From Eubacteriales bacterium (GTDB lineage Bacteria; Bacillota; Clostridia; Lachnospirales; Lachnospiraceae): 9,226 bases of DNA. The stretch's first letter is position 1. The number at the start of each line of letters is the position of its first letter. Both the position numbers and the translations under genes were made by a program. The stretch covers positions 1-9,226 of the forward strand of contig JAUNPT010000091.1 of NCBI GenBank assembly GCA_030536565.1, given 5' to 3'. The notes beneath the pieces were generated by a model. That model was given only the letters and a program-made list of their open reading frames with translations. It did not search any database and was not told where the DNA came from. Positions 1 to 6,505 of the stretch are shown here, one piece after another.

Positions 1-519
1 TATGAATGTGATGGAGCGAGAACCTGCGCTATTGAGTTAAAGAGCTTCTCTAAAAATGCGGGCTTTACAGGAACGAGACTTGGATATACTGTAATTCCAA
101 AGGATTTAAAGAGCGAAGGTGTTATGCTTCACAGCCTCTGGGCAAGGCGTCATGGGACGAAGTTCAATGGTGCTCCTTATATTATCCAGAGAGCAGGAGA
201 GGCGGTATTTTCAGAAGAGGGGCAGAAGCAGACAAATGAACAGATTGCATATTATATGAAAAATGCCAGAACTATTCTTGAAGGCTTAAGGAGTGCAGGC
301 TACACAGTTTCAGGTGGTGTTAATGCTCCTTATATATGGCTTAAAACTCCTGGCAATATGACCTCCTGGGAATTTTTTGATTACCTGCTTGAGAGGGCTA
401 ATATAGTAGGAACACCTGGATCAGGCTTTGGGCCAAGTGGTGAGGGCTACTTCAGGCTTACAGCCTTTGGTTCATACGATAATACAGTACGTGCAATTGA
501 AAGGATTAAGGCATTATAA
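1..519 (+). CDS. dapL: LL-diaminopimelate aminotransferase, C-terminal part (5' end outside window)
   Basis: The reading frame is open from base 1, so only the last 172 residues are present; the family is about 400 residues long. The enzyme is a cytoplasmic PLP-dependent fold-type I aminotransferase. It converts tetrahydrodipicolinate plus glutamate to LL-diaminopimelate in one step, feeding lysine and peptidoglycan synthesis. The fragment begins just before the PLP-lysine motif SFSKNAGFTGTRLG, with the Schiff-base lysine at fragment residue 18 (bases 52-54). It runs through the C-terminal small domain to GYFRLTAFGSYDNT, where the arginine at bases 454-456 fits the substrate-carboxylate-binding position of this fold. 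An ATG at 124 is internal, not a start, because the PLP lysine lies upstream of it. No clear terminator follows; the next 120 bases are AT-rich with a TTTTATAAA repeat at 549-557 and 562-570. Assignment to DapL rather than another aspartate-aminotransferase-like enzyme rests on these motifs. Confidence 0.9.
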   Translation, partial: YECDGARTCAIELKSFSKNAGFTGTRLGYTVIPKDLKSEGVMLHSLWARRHGTKFNGAPYIIQRAGEAVFSEEGQKQTNEQIAYYMKNARTILEGLRSAGYTVSGGVNAPYIWLKTPGNMTSWEFFDYLLERANIVGTPGSGFGPSGEGYFRLTAFGSYDNTVRAIERIKAL

Positions 520-639
520 TTGCTGCTAAAATCATAAATAAAATGTACTTTTATAAAGATATTTTATAAAACATGTGGAAATATAGATTGTTTTGTAGTA
601 GAATAAATTATAAAGAAATTATTATTTATGGAGGTTTTT

Positions 640-2325
640 ATGTGGCAGGCAGATTTAGAAAATGGAAATTATAAGAATCCTATTCTTTATGCGGATTATT
701 CGGACCCAGATGCAATACGTGTGGGTGATGATTACTTCATGGTGGCATCAAGCTTTAGCAATGCGCCGGGATTACCTTTATTACATTCTAAGGATCTTGT
801 AAATTGGAAGGTTGTCAATTACTGTGTTGATAAAGTTCCAGAGTTTCGTTATAGAAATCCAATTCATGGCTGTGGAGTGTGGGCACCATCTATTCGTTTT
901 CATGAAGGGCTTTTTTATGTATGCTTCCCAATGCCAGATGAAGGAATCTATATGACTACAGCAAAGGATCCATTTGGCAAGTGGAGTGAGCCGGTGAATA
1001 TAAGGCCAGGAGCAGGCTGGATTGATCCATGTCCATTCTGGGACGATGATGGTAAGGCTTATCTTGTGGCAGGTGTTGCAAAGAGCCGTATTGGTTACAA
1101 GAGTGTATTACATATTGTTGAAATGCAGCCTGATGGAATGGGACTTATCGGTGATGAAGTAAAAATATTCGATGGAAATGAAAATGATCAGGTTACAATT
1201 GAAGGCCCAAAGATGTATAAGAGAAATGGCTGGTATTATCTGTTTGCACCGGCAGGCGGTGTTAAAACTGGCTGGCAGACAATACTGCGTTCAAAAAGTC
1301 CATGGGGGCCATATGAATATAAGGTAGTATTAAGACAGGGGGATTCTCCTGTTAATGGGCCTCATCAGGGAGCGTGGGTTGATACAGTTACAGGTGAGGA
1401 TTGGTTTATACATTTTCAGGACGTTTATGCAGCAGGAAGAATATGCCATTTACAGCCAATGCATTGGGAAAATGACTGGCCAGTCATCGGGGTTAACAAA
1501 CCAGGCAATGAATATGGCGAACCTGTGATGGAATATAAGAAACCGGATATTGGCAGGACAAAAGAGGAGCTGGAGGACAGACTTAAATATCCAGTATGTG
1601 AACCTGGTACAACAGATGAATTTACACAGGATAAGCTTGGCCTGCAGTGGCAGTGGAATGCCAATCCTGATGCTGGCTGGGCGGAATTTGCTGTCAATGC
1701 GAGGGGAGAGAAGGCAGAAGCGGCTGAGGAAAACTCCTGCATTAAATTAAATGCAGTTGCAGCATCTGCGCTCCGTCCGATTGGAGATTATAGGAATCTT
1801 CTGTTACAGAAATGGCCTGCACCAGAATTTAGATGCATTACAAAGATGAATTTTTCAGGCCTGAAAGATGGAGATTTTGCAGGTATTGTGTCTCTTGGCA
1901 TGAAATACAGTGCTATGGGAATACTGAGGAAGGCAGACAGATACATACTCAAGATGGTTACGGCAGAGCAGGACTTTGACTGTGATGTTCCATACACAGA
2001 TGAAAATGTTACACTGGTTCCTCTGGAAGCTGGAGTTGATGAATTTGACATAAATAAAGATATTTATTTCAGATATACAGTTAAATGTACAGGATATGAA
2101 GACCATTCAGAAATGAATGTGCCAGTGAAGAATGTTCCAAAGGAAACTATAACTATGGAAATCAGCTTTGATGGAAAAGATTATATCCATGGATTTTCAA
2201 TTGATTCTAAGGCAGGACGCTGGGTAGGTGTAAAAAATGGTATGTTCTGTACGCATGATAATAAGTCAAAGGAAGCGCCGGGCTTTGTGACTGCTGATTA
2301 TGTTCGTTATGGGAAACTGAATTAA
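640..2325 (+). CDS. Glycoside hydrolase family 43 (subfamily 12-like) beta-xylosidase / alpha-L-arabinofuranosidase, intracellular
   Basis: This 561-residue protein is expected to release xylose or arabinose from xylan-derived oligosaccharides by an inverting mechanism. Residues about 10-300 form the five-bladed GH43 propeller. The three catalytic acids are visible: base D22 (YSDPDAIRVG), pKa-modulating D129 (WIDPCPFW) and acid E188 (TIEGPKMYK). Their spacing is close to that of Selenomonas beta-xylosidase SXA. From about residue 325 a beta-sandwich C-terminal domain begins (DEFTQDKLGLQWQW). There is no signal peptide, so the enzyme should act in the cytoplasm on imported oligosaccharides. 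Start choice: an in-frame ATG at 628 overlaps the Shine-Dalgarno GGAGG (630-634); the ATG at 640 sits 5 bases behind it and is preferred. The gene stands alone, without a transporter or regulator beside it. I found no convincing promoter in 520-627; TTGTTT (588-593) and TATAAA (609-614) are only 15 apart. Substrate choice between xylose and arabinose cannot be read from sequence. Confidence 0.92.
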   Translation: MWQADLENGNYKNPILYADYSDPDAIRVGDDYFMVASSFSNAPGLPLLHSKDLVNWKVVNYCVDKVPEFRYRNPIHGCGVWAPSIRFHEGLFYVCFPMPDEGIYMTTAKDPFGKWSEPVNIRPGAGWIDPCPFWDDDGKAYLVAGVAKSRIGYKSVLHIVEMQPDGMGLIGDEVKIFDGNENDQVTIEGPKMYKRNGWYYLFAPAGGVKTGWQTILRSKSPWGPYEYKVVLRQGDSPVNGPHQGAWVDTVTGEDWFIHFQDVYAAGRICHLQPMHWENDWPVIGVNKPGNEYGEPVMEYKKPDIGRTKEELEDRLKYPVCEPGTTDEFTQDKLGLQWQWNANPDAGWAEFAVNARGEKAEAAEENSCIKLNAVAASALRPIGDYRNLLLQKWPAPEFRCITKMNFSGLKDGDFAGIVSLGMKYSAMGILRKADRYILKMVTAEQDFDCDVPYTDENVTLVPLEAGVDEFDINKDIYFRYTVKCTGYEDHSEMNVPVKNVPKETITMEISFDGKDYIHGFSIDSKAGRWVGVKNGMFCTHDNKSKEAPGFVTADYVRYGKLN

Positions 2326-2366
2326 ATTAATACCTGCTTGAGAAATTGATTTAGTTTTTTAAGGTT

Positions 2367-2424
2367 TAAATAAGCTGTGGTTTATATGAGATAAAGTCAT
2401 AACATATAAACCACAGCTTATTTA
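2367..2424. terminator. Perfect 22-bp inverted repeat between convergent genes, probable bidirectional terminator
   Basis: The arms 2367-2388 and 2403-2424 are exact reverse complements, with a 14-base loop. They lie 41 bases after the GH43 stop and 17 bases before the stop of the minus-strand HTH gene. The stem ends are A/T-rich, with AAATAAGC on the left and GCTTATTT on the right, so either transcript would end its hairpin in a short U-rich stretch. A long U-tract beyond the stem is absent. The position between converging genes makes bidirectional termination the simplest role. Confidence 0.7.
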
Positions 2425-2441
2425 GATAAAAGATGTAAGGC

Positions 2442-2924
2442 TTATTTAAATTCTATATTCTTCATAGCCCAAAGCTGAAGGGCTTTAGCATTTGTGGATA
2501 TCTTGTCTAAGGAGTCGAGGATATTCTGAAACTCTGCCTGTTCCTCCGGGTCGACCTTTCCATCCTGAGAAATGTCAATAATAGACTGACGGAGGTTTTC
2601 AATATCATTAAGTGAACCAAGAACCTTTAAGGAGAGTCTGTCAAAGGAGCTTACTTCGACTTTAGTCATTGTGCACTGACCAATAGGGCAGTCGTTGGAA
2701 CAGTGGTTGTAGCAAAGCTCGGGTGCATGGTAGGCCTGTGACATGGCAAGAACCTCGTCTGCATAGGGTACTACATTCCCCAGTTCAATGCGTGCAAGTC
2801 TTGTGCGGTCAATGCCAATTACTTCGGAGGCATTTTCACGGCTTTCAAACTTAGGATTGCTTTGTGCGGCAGCATAACGTGCTTTATAGTAACAGTTTTC
2901 AGATGCTTTAGTTGCTTTTTTCAT
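2442..2924 (-). CDS. Small XRE-like helix-turn-helix protein with a four-cysteine cluster
   Basis: This is a 160-residue cytoplasmic protein. Residues about 28-50 (SRENASEVIGIDRTRLARIE, then LGN) match the helix-turn-helix of XRE/Cro-type DNA-binding domains, which typically end in a SRIExG-like turn. Directly after the HTH region is C71-x3-C75-x3-C79-PIGQ-C84, a compact cysteine group that could bind zinc or an Fe-S cluster. The C-terminal half (about 90-160) is predicted helical and charged, with a DGKVDPEEQAEF stretch, and I recognise no domain there. Start choice: an in-frame ATG at 2939-2937 overlaps the Shine-Dalgarno GGAG (2937-2934); the ATG at 2924, 8-9 bases behind it, is preferred. 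The gene lies 31 bases downstream of the wall hydrolase on the same strand, with no terminator between them, so the two are probably co-transcribed. Whether it regulates that operon, and what its cysteines sense, is unknown. Confidence 0.8.
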   Translation of the reverse strand: MKKATKASENCYYKARYAAAQSNPKFESRENASEVIGIDRTRLARIELGNVVPYADEVLAMSQAYHAPELCYNHCSNDCPIGQCTMTKVEVSSFDRLSLKVLGSLNDIENLRQSIIDISQDGKVDPEEQAEFQNILDSLDKISTNAKALQLWAMKNIEFK

Positions 2925-2955
2925 TATAAAAATCTCCATTCATGCTTTAGTAAGG

Positions 2956-4053
2956 TTAGTAAAATACGTGGTCGCCGATGACAGTCCCTCCAAAGTCAAC
3001 AGAACTGTTATATGCGTGAAAATAAAGAGCGTTAGTATTGATATTGCCTGCAAGGACAGCTTTGGCGGCATCAACACAGCGCGGTGCTGCACCTCTGGCA
3101 AGTACAATTGCAAAGCGTCCGCTTGCAACAGGAGAAAACTGGTAAGGTGCATAGATTACTCCTGTAATTGTGTTATCAAAACGTGGATTGTTAACACGGT
3201 TAACAATAACACTTCCAACGGCTAAAAGTCCATCATAAGGCTGGTTTCCTGCTTCGCATTCAATAATGGCTGCAAGCATTGCCAAATCTGTCGGGGTGTA
3301 CTCAATTGGAGAGCCATTTATGACAGTGTTGGAATTGGAACCAATATTATCAATAGCCGCCTGCTCTCTGGCAATGCGTTCCTCCTCCAGCTTCTGCTCA
3401 TATTGTAATGCAAGTGCTTCTGATTTTGATATGTCGTCTGCGTTAGAAGCATATGCTGCCTTTGCAAGGGCAAGAAGCGAGTCCAGATTGGAAATCTGTG
3501 TCTGGGCATCTGACTGCAGCAGGGCTAACTGGGATAATTCATTCTCCAGCCGGGATTTATTATTCTTCTGTGTAAGCATCGTATTGTTAAGCTGTTTTAA
3601 CATATTTCTGTCATAATCGGAAATCTGTGTTACATATTCCGTCCTGACAAGCATTTCAGAGAGAGATTTAGAGGTTAAAAGCAGCTCAATGATATCTTCG
3701 TCATTATGTTCGTACATATACCTAATACGAAGCTTCATAGCAGAATATTGGTTGGAAATACTGACATTCAGTGCATCTATATCAGCTTTGAGTGCAGCTG
3801 CCTCAATTTGTTTTTTTTCAATCTGGTCATTTATTGAGGAGAGCTTATTACCTACAGTGTCAATCTGCTCATTAAGTCTGGCAATATCAGAATTAATCTC
3901 ATTCTGCTGTGCACGCAGACTTTCCAGCTCCCGGTTGTTGGCATCGTAGTCAGCCTGAGTGGTTGCATAGGATAAATATGGCATCGTGAAAGTAAAACTT
4001 AAAATTGCACATATGCAGCAGATAAATAATCTTTTATGTTGTTTGTGCTTCAT
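2956..4053 (-). CDS. Secreted cell-wall hydrolase: coiled coil plus SleB-type (Hydrolase_2) domain
   Basis: This 365-residue exported protein has three parts. A signal peptide covers residues 1-30: a KHKQHKR basic start, a hydrophobic core, and probable cleavage after SYA. A long PcsB/CwlO-like coiled coil spans about 33-236, rich in L, Q, E, N and K heptads such as ELESLRAQQNEINSDIARLNE. A C-terminal SleB-type domain spans about 254-365, with TDLAMLAAIIECEAGNQ and GLLAVGSVIVNRV. The second glutamate of ECEAGNQ (about E267) aligns with the catalytic glutamate of SleB-type peptidoglycan lytic enzymes. The closing NALYFHAYNS and GDHVFY are typical of that domain. Start choice: the in-frame ATG at 4071-4069 overlaps the Shine-Dalgarno GAGGT (4069-4065); the ATG at 4053 follows 11 bases later and directly precedes the signal peptide. 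It is the first gene of a two-gene unit with the HTH protein. Likely role: wall remodelling in growth, division or sporulation. Confidence 0.87.
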   Translation of the reverse strand: MKHKQHKRLFICCICAILSFTFTMPYLSYATTQADYDANNRELESLRAQQNEINSDIARLNEQIDTVGNKLSSINDQIEKKQIEAAALKADIDALNVSISNQYSAMKLRIRYMYEHNDEDIIELLLTSKSLSEMLVRTEYVTQISDYDRNMLKQLNNTMLTQKNNKSRLENELSQLALLQSDAQTQISNLDSLLALAKAAYASNADDISKSEALALQYEQKLEEERIAREQAAIDNIGSNSNTVINGSPIEYTPTDLAMLAAIIECEAGNQPYDGLLAVGSVIVNRVNNPRFDNTITGVIYAPYQFSPVASGRFAIVLARGAAPRCVDAAKAVLAGNINTNALYFHAYNSSVDFGGTVIGDHVFY

Positions 4054-4108
4054 TATAAATGTGTACCTCATTCTGGTATTTGCTATTAGTTTTATCTATA
4101 TGCAGTAA

Positions 4109-4136
4109 TTGATGCATTTATCATTAAGTATAAAAT
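4109..4136 (+). promoter_or_regulatory. Possible sigma-A promoter for the transglutaminase-like gene
   Basis: TTGATG (4109-4114) and TAAAAT (4131-4136) are separated by 16 bases, in the 132-base gap between two divergent genes. An imperfect inverted repeat, TAATTGAT (4106-4113) and ATCATTA (4120-4126), overlaps the -35 box. In such AT-rich DNA the match is only moderate. No clear promoter for the opposite strand was found in the same gap. Confidence 0.4.
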
Positions 4137-4185
4137 GTAGAAGTAGAAATTGCAAGAGGTGTATTTTGGTGCTATTATTACATTT

Positions 4186-5253
4186 ATGAAGAAACTAATA
4201 AATATTTTGAAAATATCTCTTATATCCCTTGCTGTGGTAATCTGTGCAGTAATAGCAAGACAGCAGATTATGGGTGTGTTAAAGGATACGAAATCATATG
4301 AAAAAAATAATAATCACGTGGAAGATGTAACGTGTATTTTAGATGTTCTTCCAACAGTTGCACAGGCAGATAATTCACAAGAGCAGACGCCGGCAGATGG
4401 AAGTACCATTGAAGCTGGATATAAGCCCGTTACTGGAAAAGGGGAAATTACTAATGAGACTGTCCTGGCAGAAAGCGAAATTTCATATGAATATGATTTC
4501 CCAGAAGACATATATGCCTACAGGGCAATGCTCTCAGATAATGAGAAGCTGGTGTATGATCAGATATATCATGGTGTGGAGGTAAGAAATGAGCAGGTAA
4601 CGCTTTGCCGTCAGCTGGATAAAAATTCTATTAATAATGTCATGGCGGCAGTTTTTAATGACAATCCGGAGTTTTTCTGGCTGGATACAGCTTATACATA
4701 TGGATACACAACAAAGGGAGTAGTTGTATATGTTACACTGTCATATAATTCAACACTTGAAACAATACAGACCAGCAGAATTGAATTTTTAAATGCTGCG
4801 AGCAAAATTATTAACACTGCTTCACAGTATTCCGGTGATTATGAAAAGGAACAGTCGGTGTATATGCAGCTGCAAAATCTTGTGCGGTATGACGAAAATT
4901 CACAATTGAACCAAAGTGCATATAGTGCGCTTGTCAATGGTACCTCAGTTTGTGCCGGGTATGCCAGAGCATTTCAATACATTATGCAGAAACTGAATAT
5001 TCCATGTTATTTCTGTTCAGGAACTGTAAATGGCGGGAATCATGCATGGAATATTGTACGGATAGATGGTAAGTATTATAATGCAGACCTTTCATGGGAC
5101 GACACATTGGGAGAGGCAACAGGACAAATTTCATATTCTTATTTTAATCTTTCGGACAATACATTTGGATTAGACCATTTAAGGAGCGGGCTTTCAAAAA
5201 AACTTCCAAACTGTGTGATATCAGACAGGCAGTCCGATAAGCATTATGATTAA
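4186..5253 (+). CDS. Membrane-anchored or secreted transglutaminase-like (papain-fold) protein
   Basis: This 355-residue protein starts with MKKLINILKIS and a hydrophobic stretch to about residue 28, which is a signal peptide or anchor. There is no lipobox: the VVIC there lacks the small residue before the cysteine. A low-complexity linker follows to about residue 100, then a helical region with the Firmicutes-type NDNPEFFWLD motif. The transglutaminase core covers about 200-310. The catalytic triad is complete: C256 (GTSVCAGYARAF), H286 (GGNHAWNIV) and D301 (YYNADLSWDD). The family includes cross-linking enzymes and proteases, so the reaction is not known; the active site should face outside. 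The frame extends upstream to TTG 4150 and GTG 4159, but only the ATG at 4186 gives a normal signal sequence. No strong ribosome binding site precedes it: AGAGGTG lies about 25 bases away and GGTG about 14. The PHP gene follows 36 bases downstream, probably in the same operon. Confidence 0.85.
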   Translation: MKKLINILKISLISLAVVICAVIARQQIMGVLKDTKSYEKNNNHVEDVTCILDVLPTVAQADNSQEQTPADGSTIEAGYKPVTGKGEITNETVLAESEISYEYDFPEDIYAYRAMLSDNEKLVYDQIYHGVEVRNEQVTLCRQLDKNSINNVMAAVFNDNPEFFWLDTAYTYGYTTKGVVVYVTLSYNSTLETIQTSRIEFLNAASKIINTASQYSGDYEKEQSVYMQLQNLVRYDENSQLNQSAYSALVNGTSVCAGYARAFQYIMQKLNIPCYFCSGTVNGGNHAWNIVRIDGKYYNADLSWDDTLGEATGQISYSYFNLSDNTFGLDHLRSGLSKKLPNCVISDRQSDKHYD

Positions 5254-5289
5254 GGCGAAACATTATAATAGGCGATAGGGAGGCTAAGA

Positions 5290-5994
5290 ATGAAATATTT
5301 AATAGATACTCATACTCATACGATTGCAAGCGGGCACGCATATAATACGATTGACGAAATGACACGCTACGCAGCCGGGATTGGCACAAAATATCTGGGG
5401 ATAACAGAGCATGCACCTAAAATGCCGGGCAGCTGCGGACTTTTTTATTTTGGAAATTTGAAGGTAGTTCCAAGAAAAAAATATGGTGTAAACAGATTAA
5501 TGGGGTGTGAAGCTAATATAATTGATTTTAAAGGCAGAATTGATTTGGACAAGTACGGATTAAAACAGTGTGATATCGTAATAGCGAGCCTTCATATCCC
5601 CTGTATTAAGCCAGGAGCTGTAGAAGAAAATACAACGGCACTGATTGGTGCTATGAAAAATCCATATGTAAATATTATCGGACACCCTGATGATAACAGA
5701 TATCCGGTGGATTATGAGGCTGTTGTAAAAGCAGCAAAAGAAAACCATGTACTTCTTGAATTGAATAACACATCATTAAAAGAGGGCGGGCCAAGAAAAG
5801 ATGCAAGACAGAATGATGTTAAGATGCTTAAGCTCTGCAAAGAAATGAATGTATGCATATCACTGGGGAGTGACGCCCATATAGAGGAAGATATCTGCAA
5901 TTTTGCCCTTGCCGAGGAGCTGCTTTGCGAGGTGGATTTTCCAGAGCGTCTGATTGCTAATACCGATATAGATTTGTTAAGAAGCTATTTATAA
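5290..5994 (+). CDS. PHP-domain metal-dependent phosphatase, YcdX type
   Basis: This 234-residue cytoplasmic protein has a single PHP domain with the full set of metal ligands known from E. coli YcdX (a trinuclear zinc phosphatase of about 245 residues). The ligands are H8 and H10 (DTHTHT), H16 (GHAY), H41 (TEHAP), E74 (GCEANI), H102 (SLHIP), H132 (GHPDD), and D195 plus H197 (GSDAH). It lacks the longer insertions of histidinol phosphatase HisK, although family members are often mislabelled that way. The likely reaction is hydrolysis of a small phosphate ester; the substrate is unknown. A strong Shine-Dalgarno GGGAGG (5278-5283) sits 6 bases before the ATG, so the start is secure. It lies 36 bases after the transglutaminase-like gene with no terminator between, so the two are probably co-transcribed, although no shared function is evident. 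Confidence 0.9.
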   Translation: MKYLIDTHTHTIASGHAYNTIDEMTRYAAGIGTKYLGITEHAPKMPGSCGLFYFGNLKVVPRKKYGVNRLMGCEANIIDFKGRIDLDKYGLKQCDIVIASLHIPCIKPGAVEENTTALIGAMKNPYVNIIGHPDDNRYPVDYEAVVKAAKENHVLLELNNTSLKEGGPRKDARQNDVKMLKLCKEMNVCISLGSDAHIEEDICNFALAEELLCEVDFPERLIANTDIDLLRSYL

Positions 5995-6002
5995 TTTACC
6001 AC

Positions 6003-6031
6003 TTTACTATTACACTTTAGTGTGATAAAAT
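6003..6031 (+). promoter_or_regulatory. Predicted yerC promoter with an inverted repeat in its spacer
   Basis: TTTACT (6003-6008) and TAAAAT (6026-6031) are 17 bases apart. The spacer holds the inverted repeat ACACT-TT-AGTGT (6012-6023), placed where a repressor would block RNA polymerase. A second -10-like TATAAT (6036-6041) lacks a good -35 box. Because YerC belongs to the TrpR repressor superfamily, autoregulation through this repeat is a reasonable inference but is not shown. Confidence 0.45.
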
Positions 6032-6067
6032 CTATTATAATAAATGCTTTTAAGAAAGGTACCTGAT

Positions 6068-6385
6068 ATGAATAGTAAATTAAAAACTCCAGCTGTTGAG
6101 CAGCTCTTTAAGGCAGTTTTAAGCCTTAAGGATAAAGATGAATGTTATGAGTTTTTTGAAGACATTTGCACAATTAATGAACTTCTGTCATTATCGCAGA
6201 GATTTGAAGTGGCAAAAATGCTGCGTGAGCATAAGACCTATTTAGATATCGCAGAGCAGACAGGGGCTTCAACAGCAACCATAAGCAGAGTTAACCGTTC
6301 GCTCAATTATGGCAATGATGGCTATGACAAGGTATTTGAAAGATTGAATATGTTAGAGTCAGAGGAAACAAACGGACAGGAGTAA
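6068..6385 (+). CDS. yerC: YerC/YecD-type TrpR-superfamily DNA-binding protein
   Basis: This 105-residue, all-helical protein contains the TrpR-like helix-turn-helix at about 58-80 (YLDIAEQTGASTATISRVNRS). It is preceded by the conserved EFFEDICTINELLSLSQRFEVAKML segment that characterises the YerC/YecD family in Firmicutes. The E. coli relative TrpR is a tryptophan-binding dimeric repressor. YerC proteins are shorter in evidence and their ligand is not established. Start choice: the frame opens at ATG 6044, but the Shine-Dalgarno AAAGGT (6055-6060) is 7 bases before the ATG at 6068, and the family begins near there. A predicted promoter with a palindromic spacer lies just upstream, so the gene is probably transcribed on its own rather than only from the PHP operon. 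A perfect AGGAGG follows six bases after the stop and seems to serve a tiny downstream frame. Confidence 0.9.
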   Translation: MNSKLKTPAVEQLFKAVLSLKDKDECYEFFEDICTINELLSLSQRFEVAKMLREHKTYLDIAEQTGASTATISRVNRSLNYGNDGYDKVFERLNMLESEETNGQE

Positions 6386-6403
6386 AGGGCAGGAGGTACT
6401 GTA

Positions 6404-6505
6404 ATAATCTTTTATATAACAGGGCTTCTGCTTTTATTTTATCTGGCCTTCTTTGTCCTGATATGCGTTTTTTCGCAGCTTAAAGGTCATTTTTTATTTC
6501 TCTGA
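6404..6505 (+). CDS. Candidate 33-residue single-pass membrane peptide with ATA start (or start-lost remnant)
   Basis: The frame ATA ATC TTT TAT ... TGA encodes 33 residues. They are hydrophobic from IIFYITGLLLLFYLAFFVLI through CVF, then SQLKGHFLFL. That is one complete transmembrane helix with a short, slightly basic tail. The main support is a perfect Shine-Dalgarno AGGAGG (6391-6396) placed 7 bases before the ATA and only 6 bases after the yerC stop, with no other gene for it to serve. There is no ATG, GTG or TTG at that position; a single A-to-G change would create ATG. Either ATA is used as a rare start, or the gene has lost its start, or the frame is chance in T-rich DNA. Its last 12 bases overlap the convergent DUF1836 gene. 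I recognise no family. Confidence 0.35.
   Translation: MIFYITGLLLLFYLAFFVLICVFSQLKGHFLFL

Noticed and set aside
549..571. AT-rich repeated TTTTATAAA after dapL as a terminator
   Set aside because: The stem would contain only A-T pairs and is too weak; no G/C-containing hairpin followed by a T-run is present.
1425..1742. Minus-strand 105-residue frame inside the GH43 gene, and similar antisense frames at 1788-2106
   Set aside because: They lie wholly within a well-conserved coding region, have serine/cysteine-rich antisense composition and lack ribosome binding sites.
3266..3949. Plus-strand frames opposite the wall hydrolase coiled coil
   Set aside because: Serine/leucine-rich translations are typical antisense shadows of a coiled coil; the minus-strand gene has a signal peptide, full domain and ribosome binding site.
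5261..5271. CATTATAATAG as a -10 box for an internal promoter before the PHP gene
   Set aside because: No acceptable -35 box lies 16-18 bases upstream, and the gene is easily explained as co-transcribed.
6464..6477. TGCG-TTTTTT-CGCA hairpin between yerC and DUF1836 as a terminator
   Set aside because: A four-base stem with the T-run in the loop is not a terminator shape; it also lies inside the candidate small frame.
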